DNA from: Veillonella caviae
GTDB lineage: Bacteria; Bacillota; Negativicutes; Veillonellales; Veillonellaceae
NCBI RefSeq assembly: GCF_003992125.1
Contig: NZ_RQUY01000011.1
Coordinates: 16,507 to 80,506, forward strand
Direction of reading: 5' to 3'
Length of the DNA stretch: 64,000 nucleotides
Under the pieces are notes generated by a model. It searched no databases and had not been told where the DNA came from. It saw nothing but the letters and a program-made list of their open reading frames with translations. The position numbers were made by a program, and so were the translations under genes. Numbering within the stretch: position 1 is the first letter of the stretch; the number at the start of each line of letters is the position of its first letter. Shown here piece after piece: positions 26,962-37,760 of the stretch.

Positions 26962-28140
26962 ATGAAACAAACCATTTTAGATATGAATATAGATAATAAA
27001 CGCGTATTTGTGCGCGTCGATTTCAATGTGCCTATGAAAGACGGTGTCATCACAGATGACACTCGTATTCGAGGTGCATTAGAAACTATACAATATTTAG
27101 TAGACCACAATGCAAAGGTTATCTTAGCATCTCATTTTGGTCGCCCAAAAGGAGAACGTAAAGCAGATATGACATTAGCACCTTGTGCAGAACATCTCTC
27201 TAAACTGCTTAACAAACCTGTAGCTTTCGTAGATGATTGCATTGGGGACACTGTTACTGCAGCAGTAGAAAAGCTACAAGGCGGCGATATTTTAATGCTG
27301 GAAAATCTTCGGTACCATAATGAAGAAACTAAAAATGATCCTGACTTTGCAAAGGCTTTAGCAAGTTTAGCTGAGGTAGCCATCAATGACGCTTTCGGTG
27401 TATCTCATCGCAATGCAGCATCCGTTGTAGGTATTGCTGATTATATTCCTATGGGGGCAGGGTTCTTATTGAAAAAAGAAATCGAAGCCTTGGGGGCAGC
27501 CGTAAATCATCCGAAAAAACCTGTAGCAGCTATTATCGGTGGTGCAAAGGTTACTGATAAGATTTCTGTCATTTCCAATTTATTGCCAAAAGTAGATGTT
27601 ATGATTATCGGCGGTGGTATGGCTAACGCCTTTATCAAAGCACAAGGTTGCAATATTGGCAGTTCTTTATTTGAACCAGGTCAAGAGCAAATCGCTACAG
27701 ACCTCGTTATGGAAGCGCGTGTAGCAGGTACTCGCCTATTGACACCTATCGACGCTGTTGTGGCTGATGCTTTCAGCAATGATGCAAATACAAAAATTGT
27801 AGATGTAGAGCATATTGAAGATGGTTGGATGGTACTGGATATTGGACCTAAAACACGAGAACTATATATCGATGCATTGGCAAAAATGAAAACTATCATT
27901 TGGAATGGTCCTATGGGTGTATTTGAAATGGATAGTTTCGCTGCTGGTACGAATGCCGTTGCAGAAGCGGTAGCGAATGCAGATGCTATGACCATTGTTG
28001 GTGGTGGCGATTCCGTAGCTGCTATTGAAAAAAGTGGGTTAGCGGATAAAATCAGCCACATTTCTACAGGTGGTGGCGCATCTTTAGAATTCTTAGAAGG
28101 CAAAATTTTGCCAGGCATTGCTGCGTTAACTGAGGCATAA
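26962..28140 (+). CDS. pgk: Phosphoglycerate kinase
   Basis: Transfers phosphate between 1,3-bisphosphoglycerate and ADP. It has 392 residues in two Rossmann domains. RVFVRVDFNVPMKDG at the N terminus, ASHFGRPKGE, the AIIGGAKVTDKI hinge region, NGPMGVFEM and GGGDSVAAIE-HISTGGGASLEFLEG are canonical. It follows gap by 16 bases with a GGAGG site. tpiA starts one base after its stop. Confidence 0.98.
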   Translation: MKQTILDMNIDNKRVFVRVDFNVPMKDGVITDDTRIRGALETIQYLVDHNAKVILASHFGRPKGERKADMTLAPCAEHLSKLLNKPVAFVDDCIGDTVTAAVEKLQGGDILMLENLRYHNEETKNDPDFAKALASLAEVAINDAFGVSHRNAASVVGIADYIPMGAGFLLKKEIEALGAAVNHPKKPVAAIIGGAKVTDKISVISNLLPKVDVMIIGGGMANAFIKAQGCNIGSSLFEPGQEQIATDLVMEARVAGTRLLTPIDAVVADAFSNDANTKIVDVEHIEDGWMVLDIGPKTRELYIDALAKMKTIIWNGPMGVFEMDSFAAGTNAVAEAVANADAMTIVGGGDSVAAIEKSGLADKISHISTGGGASLEFLEGKILPGIAALTEA

Positions 28141-28141
28141 T

Positions 28142-28921
28142 ATGAGAAAACAAATTATTGCAGGAAACTGGAAGATGAATGGTACCATTGCATCTGGATC
28201 TATATTGATTGAAGCATTTAACAGTTTCTTAAGTGATAAAGAGTTGAATGTTGATGTTGTAGTATGCCCACCTTTTACAGCTCTTGAGAGGGCGGTGTGC
28301 TTAACGAGAGATAAGCATATCGAGGTAGGTGCACAAAATATGGATTATCATGATGCTGGTGCTTATACAGGTGAAGTTTCTCCGTTAATGTTGAATGAAG
28401 TAGGTGTGACTTACGTTATTTTAGGCCATTCCGAACGGCGTGAATATTATGGTGAAATGGATAGTATGGTGAATGAAAAAATTAAAAGTGCTTTTCATCA
28501 CAATATTCAGCCTATTGTCTGTGTTGGTGAAAGTTTGGCGCAATGGGAAGCTAATGAAACGATATCGTTTATCCACTCCCAATTAGATGGAGCCTTGAAA
28601 GATATCCCTGCAGAGCAAGCTTCTGAGCTCATCATTGCCTATGAACCTATTTGGGCCATTGGTACTGGTAGGACGGCTACTGCTGATCAAGCTGAAGAAG
28701 TATGTAAATCTATACGACAATATATTAATGAGTTATATAATGGAAACGTAGCTGATAAGGTGCGCATTCAATATGGCGGTAGTGTGAAAGCAGATAATGC
28801 ACTCAAAATTTTGAGTGAACCCAATATCGATGGTGCATTGGTTGGTGGCGCCTCCTTATTAGTAGACGATTTTACATCTATTATTATGGCAGCTCAAGAA
28901 TTATCTGTTACTGAATCTTAA
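28142..28921 (+). CDS. tpiA: Triosephosphate isomerase
   Basis: Interconverts dihydroxyacetone phosphate and glyceraldehyde 3-phosphate in a TIM barrel. It has 259 residues. IAGNWKMNGT has the catalytic lysine, VILGHSERREYYGE the catalytic histidine, AYEPIWAIGTG the catalytic glutamate and the mobile loop that follows, and IQYGGSVKADN the phosphate grip. One base separates it from pgk, so it is clearly in the operon. Confidence 0.98.
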   Translation: MRKQIIAGNWKMNGTIASGSILIEAFNSFLSDKELNVDVVVCPPFTALERAVCLTRDKHIEVGAQNMDYHDAGAYTGEVSPLMLNEVGVTYVILGHSERREYYGEMDSMVNEKIKSAFHHNIQPIVCVGESLAQWEANETISFIHSQLDGALKDIPAEQASELIIAYEPIWAIGTGRTATADQAEEVCKSIRQYINELYNGNVADKVRIQYGGSVKADNALKILSEPNIDGALVGGASLLVDDFTSIIMAAQELSVTES

Positions 28922-28948
28922 ACATAAATTGTGTATTGAGGTAGTACA

Positions 28949-30472
28949 ATGGCAAAATTACAGGCCCCTGTTATGCTCGTTATTTTAGATGGCTTTGGCA
29001 TGGGGGATACATTAGATACAACAAATGCTGTAGTCCAGGCAAAACCAGAATTTTTTAATTCTCTATGGGATAAGTACCCACATACAACACTACAAGCATC
29101 AGGTATGTCGGTAGGTTTGCCAGAGGGACAGATGGGCAATTCAGAAGTAGGTCATTTGAACCTTGGTTCCGGACGCATTGTATATCAAGATTTAACACGC
29201 ATTACAAAAGATGTGGAAAATGGTGATTTTTATAAACGTCCTGTTATGCAAGAGCTATATGCTCATGCTAAACAAAGTCGTTTACAAATTATCGGCCTCG
29301 TGTCTGATGGTAATGTGCATTGCTCATTAGAACATATCAAAGCAGTTATCAGTGGTGCTAAAGGGTTAGGAATTCAAGAGGTATATGTACATGCTTTACT
29401 TGATGGCCGAGATGTGCCTCCACAATGTGCACAAACCTATTTAGAGGATTTAGAATCCTACATGCAGCACATCGGTTGTGGGAAGATTGCTACTGTAAGT
29501 GGTCGTTATTATGGTATGGATCGAGATAATCGATGGGACCGAGAACAATTGGCTTATGATGCTATCGTTTGTGGTAAAGGGGAAGTGGCGGATACGGCTT
29601 GTCAAGCTGTAAAACAATCCTATGATAAGAATATTACCGATGAATTTGTAGTACCTACGGTGATTGATAAAATGGGTTGTATTACAAATGGCGATGCCGT
29701 AGTCTTCTGTAATTTTAGACCGGATAGGGGTAGAGAACTTACCAAAGCATTAGTTCAACCCGAATTCGATGGATTTGAACGAGAGCTTCTCGATATTTAC
29801 ATGGCAACTATGACAAAATATGAAGATGGGTTGCCTGTTCATATTGTGTATGAAAAGGATACACTACCATCTACTTTGGGAGAAGTACTAAGTGTTGGTG
29901 GATATCGTCAGTTGCGTATTGCGGAAACGGAAAAATATGCTCATGTAACGTATTTTTTCAATGGTGGTAAAGAGGTACCTTTTGATGGGGAAGACCGCAT
30001 TTTAGTGCCATCTCCAGCGGTGGCAACTTATGATTTACAGCCTGAAATGAGTGCTCCAGAGGTAACAGATAAGGTAGTAGATGCTATTCATAGTAAACAG
30101 TATGATGTGATAATTTTAAATTATGCAAACCCTGATATGGTGGGGCATACAGGCAATTTTGAAGCTGCTGTAAAAGCTATTAAATCAGTAGATGCCGGAT
30201 TAGCTCGCATTACTGAGGCTATTTTATCTGTAGGCGGACAATTATTAATTACTGCAGACCATGGTAATGCAGAAGTTATGGTTAATCATAAAACAGGTAA
30301 GGCCCATACGGCACATACCACAAATCTTGTGCCGCTCATTTTAGTAAGTGATACTCATGGTGATATTCATTTACGAGAAGGCAAATTATGCGATATAGCA
30401 CCTACCATATTGGCATTGGCTGGTATTGCGCAGCCTAGCGATATGAGTGGGGAAAATTTAATTGTTAACTAA
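28949..30472 (+). CDS. gpmI: Cofactor-independent phosphoglycerate mutase
   Basis: Mn-dependent phosphoglycerate mutase of the alkaline phosphatase superfamily. It has 507 residues, standard for iPGM. VILDGFGMGD supplies a metal aspartate, MGNSEVGHLNLGSGR the phosphoserine nucleophile, HALLDGRDVPP and NFRPDRGRELT substrate contacts, and ITADHGNAEVM the second metal site. It lies between tpiA and eno with a GAGG site before the ATG. Confidence 0.97.
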   Translation: MAKLQAPVMLVILDGFGMGDTLDTTNAVVQAKPEFFNSLWDKYPHTTLQASGMSVGLPEGQMGNSEVGHLNLGSGRIVYQDLTRITKDVENGDFYKRPVMQELYAHAKQSRLQIIGLVSDGNVHCSLEHIKAVISGAKGLGIQEVYVHALLDGRDVPPQCAQTYLEDLESYMQHIGCGKIATVSGRYYGMDRDNRWDREQLAYDAIVCGKGEVADTACQAVKQSYDKNITDEFVVPTVIDKMGCITNGDAVVFCNFRPDRGRELTKALVQPEFDGFERELLDIYMATMTKYEDGLPVHIVYEKDTLPSTLGEVLSVGGYRQLRIAETEKYAHVTYFFNGGKEVPFDGEDRILVPSPAVATYDLQPEMSAPEVTDKVVDAIHSKQYDVIILNYANPDMVGHTGNFEAAVKAIKSVDAGLARITEAILSVGGQLLITADHGNAEVMVNHKTGKAHTAHTTNLVPLILVSDTHGDIHLREGKLCDIAPTILALAGIAQPSDMSGENLIVN

Positions 30473-30479
30473 TATATGA

Positions 30480-31772
<1,293 letters not shown>

Positions 31773-32081
31773 TCATGCAGGCATAGGGAGTATAGATGTT
31801 ATATCTGCAGCCCTATATTGTTAGATGAACTCTTATAATGTCATATATATTGGTATTATAGGTTATTTTATAGATTCCTTATAAAAACATATAAACTAAA
31901 AGACCTAGTAATGGCGTATTGCTCTTACTAGGTCTTTTTTGTATTCAATACAATCTCTTTGATTATGATACACGAATTGTGGAATTTACTTTCATAAAGA
32001 GGAATTATAGAATTCATGGAGAAATATACAGCGCAATAAACGAAGGTGATCTATTAATATACCGCAAGGTTGGAGGTGACC
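31773..32081 (+). other. Intergenic region between eno and the pilus operon
   Basis: This 309-base gap holds the eno terminator (31898-31941). Before it is an imperfect pairing of ATAGGG with CCCTAT around 31785-31820. After it, AT-rich sequence leads to the GGAGGTG ribosome site of the first pilus gene. TATGAT at 31964-31969 is a possible -10 element without a good -35. No convincing gene is present. Confidence 0.6.
31898..31941 (+). terminator. Terminator of the glycolytic operon
   Basis: AAAAGACCTAGTAA (31898-31911) and TTACTAGGTCTTTT (31925-31938) form a perfect 14-bp stem with a 13-base loop, followed by more T. Confidence 0.9.
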
Positions 32082-33095
32082 ATGTATGTAGATATTACAC
32101 TAGATGAAATTATTGAGTATGCTATGGAAGCTCATAGTAGTGATATTCATTTCGACCCTATGGAAGATGGTATTCATGTTAGATTGCGATTAGATGGATT
32201 ATTGCAAGATTATATGACTATTGGTGGAGCTGATGCAGATTTGTTAACGAATCGAATTAAGGTATTCAGTGGAATGGATATTAGTGAAAAGCGACTGCCA
32301 CAAGATGGCCGTTGGGATTGGTGTGGCAAGCAGTATGCAGGCACTATGCGCGTATCAAGTTTACCTAGTTTATATGGTGAAACTATAGTTTGTCGACTTA
32401 TGGGGAATGCAGGGGTTCATAAAACATTAAGAGAATTGGGGATGCCTGCAGAATTGGAGTGTCGTATAGAGCAGTTATTAAATAGACCGTATGGTCTGAT
32501 TGTGATTTGTGGACCTACTGGTAGTGGTAAAACATCTACTTTATACGCTATGCTCAGGCTGTTACACAGGAAGGAAACTAAGCTTATTTGCTTAGAAGAT
32601 CCTGTAGAATCACCTATAGAGGGGGCTATTCAAATTGGTATTAATGAGAAAATTGGATTTACTTTTTCTAAAGGATTACGTGCTGTATTGAGACAGGATC
32701 CAGATTCTATTATGATTGGTGAAATTCGAGATAATGAAACAGCCCAATTAGCTGTAAAAGCAGCTTTAACAGGACATAGAGTACTGACGACTGTGCATAC
32801 GAATACAGCCATAGGCGTAGTGAGTCGACTTATAGATATGGGGGTAGAACCTTATTTGTTACGAGCTACGCTTATTGGATCTTTATCGCAGCGCCTCGTA
32901 CGTCGATTAGTAAATAGTGGTCAGTATAAAGGTCGTATGGGTTTGTTTGAATATTTAGAAATTCCTACTACTGCAATGGATTGGAATTGCATAGATGATT
33001 ATGTGGTAGTTACCTTACAAGAGTCTGCTAAACAAGCTATAGAAGCTGGCTATACATCTAATGAGGAGGTGCGTCGTGCAGGAATTTTCTATTGA
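32082..33095 (+). CDS. PilB/GspE-like pilus assembly ATPase (short)
   Basis: A 337-residue secretion ATPase. DEIIEYAMEAHSSDIHFDP is the N2 domain, Walker A CGPTGSGKTSTLYAM is at about residue 143, the Asp box CLEDPVESPIEGAIQ follows, Walker B is DPDSIMIGEIRD, and the His box TTVHTNTAIG. The N1 domain of normal PilB/GspE (500-plus residues) and the C-terminal zinc tetracysteine motif are missing. It should power subunit insertion at the inner membrane. ATG 32082 follows GGAGGTG. The next ATPase overlaps its end by 20 bases. Confidence 0.88.
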   Translation: MYVDITLDEIIEYAMEAHSSDIHFDPMEDGIHVRLRLDGLLQDYMTIGGADADLLTNRIKVFSGMDISEKRLPQDGRWDWCGKQYAGTMRVSSLPSLYGETIVCRLMGNAGVHKTLRELGMPAELECRIEQLLNRPYGLIVICGPTGSGKTSTLYAMLRLLHRKETKLICLEDPVESPIEGAIQIGINEKIGFTFSKGLRAVLRQDPDSIMIGEIRDNETAQLAVKAALTGHRVLTTVHTNTAIGVVSRLIDMGVEPYLLRATLIGSLSQRLVRRLVNSGQYKGRMGLFEYLEIPTTAMDWNCIDDYVVVTLQESAKQAIEAGYTSNEEVRRAGIFY

Positions 33096-34083
33096 ATCTA
33101 TATTGATACTCGCTAAGGAACAAGAGGCTACAGATATACATTTAGAATTGAATAAACCCATTTTTCTGCGCGTTGCTAAGGGCCTTGAATCTATAGATAT
33201 AGAATGTACGCAAGAAATCATTGATGATATTTTAAAACGATGTCATATTACGTCAATCATGTGGCATTCTATTGATGAAGCTTTTACTTGCCAGGGCATA
33301 CGTGTGCGAACCCATATGTACAAAGCTAATCATAGTATTTGTGGTACATTGCGTTTGTTATGTCATAAGCAATTAGGATTAGAGGATACAGATGAAGGGG
33401 ATTTATTAAAAAAGATATGTTCCTATCATGATGGATTAGTCCTCGTTACAGGACCTACTGGCAGTGGCAAATCATTTACCCTCGCTTGTTGTATTGAGTT
33501 CATCAATGAAACTATGAATAAGCATATTATTACTTTAGAGGATCCTATTGAATATGAGTTTACATCGTGCCGCTCATTAATTCATCAACGGCAGTTAGGT
33601 ATTGATATGGTCTCTATGGCATGTGGTATACGAGATTCATTGAGAGAAGATCCAGATGTTATTATGGTCGGTGAGTTACGGGATAGAGAAACATTAGAGG
33701 CTGCTTTACATGCTGCGGAAACAGGCCATCTTGTATTGGCTACTATGCATACGCAACGTGCTGTTATGGCCGTGCAACGTATGATTTCATTACTTTCAGG
33801 TGATCAACAAGATGAAGTGCGCAGTCAGATTTCACAAGTATTGCGGGCCGTTATATGTCAACGTTTATTGCGCTGGGAACATGAATTTATCACTATACGA
33901 GATATTTTAATAAATACCAATGCGGTAGCTAATTTAATTAGAAATCGTAAAGAACCTCAAATTCCGTCAATTCAAGAAACTCAGGTTCCTATGCAAACTT
34001 TAGAAATGGCTGTACGAGATATTAAATCCCAATATGGGACACAGCGAATATTGCATGAGTTACTTGATCAACAATTGTCATAA
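33076..34083 (+). CDS. PilT-like pilus retraction ATPase
   Basis: A 335-residue ATPase of the PilT branch. ILILAKEQEATDIHLELNKP opens the PAS-like N domain, Walker A TGPTGSGKSFTL is at about residue 124, TLEDPIEYEF follows, Walker B is DPDVIMVGELRD, and AAETGHLVLATMHTQ is the PilT-style AETGHLV/His box. Retraction ATPase presence favours a dynamic type IV pilus over a pure type II secretion system. The start is GTG 33076 behind GAGGAGGTG; ATG 33061 is in frame but inside that site. Confidence 0.85.
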   Translation: MQEFSIESILILAKEQEATDIHLELNKPIFLRVAKGLESIDIECTQEIIDDILKRCHITSIMWHSIDEAFTCQGIRVRTHMYKANHSICGTLRLLCHKQLGLEDTDEGDLLKKICSYHDGLVLVTGPTGSGKSFTLACCIEFINETMNKHIITLEDPIEYEFTSCRSLIHQRQLGIDMVSMACGIRDSLREDPDVIMVGELRDRETLEAALHAAETGHLVLATMHTQRAVMAVQRMISLLSGDQQDEVRSQISQVLRAVICQRLLRWEHEFITIRDILINTNAVANLIRNRKEPQIPSIQETQVPMQTLEMAVRDIKSQYGTQRILHELLDQQLS

Positions 34084-34117
34084 TAATAGTTGTTCTTTTT
34101 AGAGAGATGGAGCCTTT

Positions 34118-35287
34118 ATGAAAGCCTATCACTACATTGTCATAACAAAAGAAAAGGTAAAAAAACAAGGTTTATTATGGGCTGATTCAGAAGATGAAAT
34201 TAAAACAAAATTAAAATTAGAAGGTTATACTATATGTAATATTACTGTTTCAGAAGAGAAACAGACAGCATGGACTTATAAGGCTATATCAGATGTATCA
34301 CAACAACTAGGTTTATTGTTGTCGTCTGGTATACCGTTGCGAAGAGCATTGACGTTGATGGATGAACAGAATAGTAATCCTGCGTATCGGTTTCTATATG
34401 AAGGAATCCAACGAGGACAAAGTTTATCACAAACATTTTATCAACTTGGATTTCCGGTTATCGCTGTAGCTTTACTGGAGGCTGGTGAAGCAGCTGGTAC
34501 ATTAGGAGAAACATTACAGTATATTGCAAATTATTATGAACATGAACGGCAATGGAAGCAAAAAATTATTAGTGCTATTTCTTATCCTTCATTTCTATTG
34601 TTATTGATGAATGTATTTTTTCTCGTAACCTTGTTATTTATTATTCCGTCTTTTAGTCGTGTATTTGCTACCATGCACGTGGAGCTACCGTGGATGACAC
34701 GAGGACTATTTGTATTAGGACAGTCTTTACGAGAACATCCATTTATATATATTGGAGTTCACATTTTGATTGTTATCTGTACTGTCATAGGGGTTAATAA
34801 CCAACGAATTCAGATGAGCATACACAAGCGTTTATGGAAATTGGCTCACCGTAATACGCCACTGACAGCTCTGTATTATACCAATGTATTAGCTGTATGG
34901 GCTTTGCTCTTAGATTCGGGAATCTCTATTATACCTATGATGAAGATGACTAAAGAAGTGTGGAGAAATCGATATGGTCGTATTTGTAGTGAACGGGTGG
35001 TAACTATGCTAGAAGCTGGTCATTCTTTTGGACATAGTATAGAGGCTTGCTCCATAGGGAATCCTTTTATATGGCAAATGGTCGCTGTTGGTGAAGAAAG
35101 TGGAGAATTAGTTGCCATGTTGCGTCACTGTAGTAAATACTATGATTCGTTACTAAACCAATATATAACTCGCCTAGAAAGGTTGATGGAACCTATTCTA
35201 CTATCCATTATGGGCATTGGCATAGCCATTCTCGTGGTATCTGTCATGTATCCTTTATTTACGTCTATTTCATCTCTTAGTTATTAA
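34118..35287 (+). CDS. PilC/GspF-like inner-membrane platform protein
   Basis: A 389-residue polytopic protein with two T2SSF domains. The first, at about 60-175, has QQLGLLLSSGIPLRRALTLM and LLEAGEAAGTLGETL; the second has the matching AVWALLLDSGISIIPMM and MVAVGEESGELVAML. Membrane segments are at about 161-185, 208-230 and 362-388. It anchors the ATPases and recruits prepilins. An N-terminal segment (KKQGLLWADSEDEIKTKL) matches the usual PilC head. GAGATGGAG precedes the ATG. Confidence 0.92.
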   Translation: MKAYHYIVITKEKVKKQGLLWADSEDEIKTKLKLEGYTICNITVSEEKQTAWTYKAISDVSQQLGLLLSSGIPLRRALTLMDEQNSNPAYRFLYEGIQRGQSLSQTFYQLGFPVIAVALLEAGEAAGTLGETLQYIANYYEHERQWKQKIISAISYPSFLLLLMNVFFLVTLLFIIPSFSRVFATMHVELPWMTRGLFVLGQSLREHPFIYIGVHILIVICTVIGVNNQRIQMSIHKRLWKLAHRNTPLTALYYTNVLAVWALLLDSGISIIPMMKMTKEVWRNRYGRICSERVVTMLEAGHSFGHSIEACSIGNPFIWQMVAVGEESGELVAMLRHCSKYYDSLLNQYITRLERLMEPILLSIMGIGIAILVVSVMYPLFTSISSLSY

Positions 35288-35303
35288 TAAAAGGAGAGTC
35301 ATT

Positions 35304-35732
35304 ATGAAGTCCTACATAACTATTTTTGCTAATCTGCGCCAATCTATTTTGCGTTATGTACAATACCGATTGAGTATCCATCGGTTACAACAACGTAGGG
35401 AAGGTGGATTTACATTAGTAGAACTTATGGTTGTAGTTGCGGTTATTGCTATATTAGCAGCTATTGCGATGCCTCAATTTATGTCTGCTGCTGACAAAGC
35501 AAAGCAGGCGAAGGAATTAGCAGATATTCAAATTATTCGAAACGCGACACAACTCTATATGATTGACAAGAGTTTAGATACACCACCTACTGTGGAAACA
35601 TTATATAAAGAAGGGTATTTAACAGAACATGTTAAGAATGCTAAAGGGAAGGATTATGTTATCAGTTATGAACAAGTAGATGGTAATACTGGAAAATCGG
35701 TAGTGGTTACTTCTCCAGGTGCCACACAATAA
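35304..35732 (+). CDS. Major prepilin / GspG-like pseudopilin
   Basis: A 142-residue type IV pilin-like protein. The prepilin peptidase site REGG|FTLVELMVVVAVIAI has cleavage after Gly35, Phe at +1 and Glu at +5, all canonical. The mature chain of 107 residues has a hydrophobic helix and a small C-terminal domain without a cysteine pair, close to GspG-type subunits in size. The 35-residue leader is unusually long: most type IVa leaders are 5-15 residues. AAAGGAGAG gives a clear start, so the long leader is probably real. Confidence 0.9.
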   Translation: MKSYITIFANLRQSILRYVQYRLSIHRLQQRREGGFTLVELMVVVAVIAILAAIAMPQFMSAADKAKQAKELADIQIIRNATQLYMIDKSLDTPPTVETLYKEGYLTEHVKNAKGKDYVISYEQVDGNTGKSVVVTSPGATQ

Positions 35733-35742
35733 GGTGTAGTGT

Positions 35743-36291
35743 ATGAAAGGGATCAAATTACTTTTGTTTCTATGCACGTGTTGTATATCGCTCTTTGTTC
35801 CTCTTATTTATAAATCGTATAGTTTATTAGAAATATTGTGTATAAGCTTCTTTTCTCTGGTGCTTGTAACCGGTGCTACCATTGATATGCAGTATTTTAT
35901 ATTACCCAATGAAGGGGCTATTGGATTAGCTATTATAGGCTATTTATATACTGTTATTACTCATCATGTATATATCGACACATGTATACAGGTATTAGTA
36001 GTAGCGATTATATCCATCTGTTTGCGATATATCAGTCATAATGGTTTTGGTTGGGGCGATGTTAAATGGTTCTGTGCCATTTCTATATGGTTTACGCCAG
36101 TGCAAATGATTGTAATGATATATATATCTGTTCTCACGGCTTGTCTCTATCTCGCCTTTATGAAAACTATCAATCGTCCTATTGAAAGATATATACCATT
36201 TGGTCCCTTTCTTGCTTTTGGTGCGTGGCAAGGTTTACATTTTTCTATGTTTTGGGAGGATATATATTGGCTTATCATAACTTCCATATAG
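35743..36291 (+). CDS. Prepilin peptidase, short form
   Basis: A 182-residue membrane aspartyl protease of the PilD/GspO/TFPP family. Catalytic aspartates are in GATIDMQYFILPNE and GWGDVKWF, and IPFGPFLAFGAW is the third family block. About six membrane segments are present. The N-terminal cytoplasmic cysteine and methyltransferase domain of full PilD (about 270-290 residues) is missing, so cleaved pilins may not be N-methylated by this enzyme (inference). It starts 10 bases after the major prepilin and its end overlaps the next gene. Confidence 0.87.
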   Translation: MKGIKLLLFLCTCCISLFVPLIYKSYSLLEILCISFFSLVLVTGATIDMQYFILPNEGAIGLAIIGYLYTVITHHVYIDTCIQVLVVAIISICLRYISHNGFGWGDVKWFCAISIWFTPVQMIVMIYISVLTACLYLAFMKTINRPIERYIPFGPFLAFGAWQGLHFSMFWEDIYWLIITSI

Positions 36292-36731
36292 GTAATAAAG
36301 ATGGATATATATTGGTAGAATGGCTAATTGCATTGTCTCTTATCATAATTATTGCCTTAATGGGGACTATGATATGTAAGCCGATTACTTCATCTACAGA
36401 ATTAAATCTATGTACACAAGAAGTAGTATATACAATAAAAAAAGTTCAACTATGGTCTATGTTAGGTCATCGTAATGAACGCATGAGTCAAGGAGAGTTT
36501 ATTTTAAAAAAATCTTCCTATGTAATTAGAGAAGGATATGGAGGGGTATATGAAGAACATGTATTGCCATCTAATATTGAAAGTATGCATATAATGAAGC
36601 GTGTATATTTTTCTGCTTATGGATTGCCTTATGATGGAACCGAATTTATATTACAAGATACGAGGACTGGTGCAAAAAATCGAATATGGATTTCTGTTCA
36701 AACAGGCCGTATACGATGGGAACAGATGTAA
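36267..36731 (+). CDS. Minor pseudopilin (GspH-like)
   Basis: A 154-residue protein with prepilin site KDG|YILVEWLIALSLIIIIA: cleavage after Gly13, Tyr at +1 and the conserved Glu at +5. After the hydrophobic helix comes a beta-rich domain. The best start is TTG 36267, six bases after GGGAGGA and inside the prepilin peptidase gene; the frame is open from GTG 36225 without a ribosome site. It is probably one of the tip-complex minor subunits; assignment to H, I or J type is tentative. Confidence 0.68.
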   Translation: MAYHNFHIGNKDGYILVEWLIALSLIIIIALMGTMICKPITSSTELNLCTQEVVYTIKKVQLWSMLGHRNERMSQGEFILKKSSYVIREGYGGVYEEHVLPSNIESMHIMKRVYFSAYGLPYDGTEFILQDTRTGAKNRIWISVQTGRIRWEQM

Positions 36732-37131
36732 AAACACAACACTAAACTTTAGTAAGGCTAGTATATCGGGTTTTTTATATGGCGATGCCATAATAGGGGC
36801 GACCATTGTGTTGATTATACTACCTGTTATGTTACAGATATTCTTTTTGTCTACACAAAATCTTGAAATGTCCTACCATCGAGATCAAATTGAACAAGAT
36901 GTGGTAGCTTTTATTGAGGAAGGTAAATCTGCTTATGATTCTGGGAATATGCCGAAAGTAGGTGTAGCAAAAAGTCATTTTAGTTCTTCTACTACATCGA
37001 CAGAATATATACTCACAGAAGAACCTATCGAAGTTAATGGTATATTCATTAGTCGATATACTGTGCAAGCTGTTGAATTTGGGAAAACAGTATATGAAGT
37101 ATCTACGTATTTAGGGGCGCCCTTAGAGTGA
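36670..37131 (+). CDS. Minor pseudopilin with Asp at +5
   Basis: A protein of about 153 residues. SISG|FLYGDAIIGATIVLIIL looks like a prepilin site with Phe at +1 and Asp, not Glu, at +5, followed by a membrane helix and a small soluble domain. No ATG is well placed. GTG 36670, just after GAGG, is the best start and gives a leader of about 34 residues, similar to the major prepilin; the true start is uncertain. It overlaps the preceding gene by 62 bases. Confidence 0.6.
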   Translation: MQKIEYGFLFKQAVYDGNRCKNTTLNFSKASISGFLYGDAIIGATIVLIILPVMLQIFFLSTQNLEMSYHRDQIEQDVVAFIEEGKSAYDSGNMPKVGVAKSHFSSSTTSTEYILTEEPIEVNGIFISRYTVQAVEFGKTVYEVSTYLGAPLE

Positions 37132-37142
37132 GGTTATTGTAA

Positions 37143-37760
37143 ATGGTACAGTATCACAGCATTATATGTTTTCTTCCAGTGAAATTAGTATCATCGGTAT
37201 CTCATTGCATACAGTTTAATAGAAAAGAAACAGTAAAGGGGTACATATTACCTTCTTTACTTATGAGTTTATTATTAGGTCTATTAGTGCTCACGATGGT
37301 GCTATCTATATCTGTTACTGCTTATATATGGGCTGCTCGATTAGATGATAGCATTGCCATGATAGAGGATGGCAGATATACAAGGCGTGCCATTGTAGGG
37401 CATATTATTTGGAATTCTTATATGGTATCTGTTTATGACTCTAATACATCTTTGTTTATTCACGATGATAAAAAAACTACATTTGTTGTGAAAAGAAGAG
37501 CTTTGTATCGACAGTTACGTGACGGTAGTTTACAACCGCTTAGTGGAAGCCGCATTCTAGGAACCGTAGATAAGCGTAAATTAGATAGTATTAAACCATT
37601 CTATATAGGTGATGATAAAGATTTACATCTGTCGTGGACTATAAATAATAGATTTGTACCGTCTACGACATTCGCGCAAGGCTATGGAGGAATTGCTCGA
37701 TATGAAGTTAATACAGCTATATCGACACATTATGATTGGTTTAAAAATAAGAAAACCTAA
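37143..37760 (+). CDS. Minor pilin-like protein, no Glu at +5
   Basis: A 205-residue protein with one N-terminal membrane helix. The likely processing site is TVKG|YILPSLLMSLLLGLLVL, with Tyr at +1 and Ser at +5, after a leader of 33 residues. The rest is a mixed soluble domain ending in a basic tail. In type II systems the tip subunit GspK also lacks Glu at +5, so it may sit at the pilus tip (inference). The start is ATG after GTGAGG. It overlaps the next gene. Confidence 0.6.
   Translation: MVQYHSIICFLPVKLVSSVSHCIQFNRKETVKGYILPSLLMSLLLGLLVLTMVLSISVTAYIWAARLDDSIAMIEDGRYTRRAIVGHIIWNSYMVSVYDSNTSLFIHDDKKTTFVVKRRALYRQLRDGSLQPLSGSRILGTVDKRKLDSIKPFYIGDDKDLHLSWTINNRFVPSTTFAQGYGGIARYEVNTAISTHYDWFKNKKT

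Noticed and set aside
31919..32107. Open frame of 62 codons between eno and the pilus operon
   Set aside because: It begins inside the eno terminator, has no ribosome site, overlaps the first pilus gene and shows no family motif.
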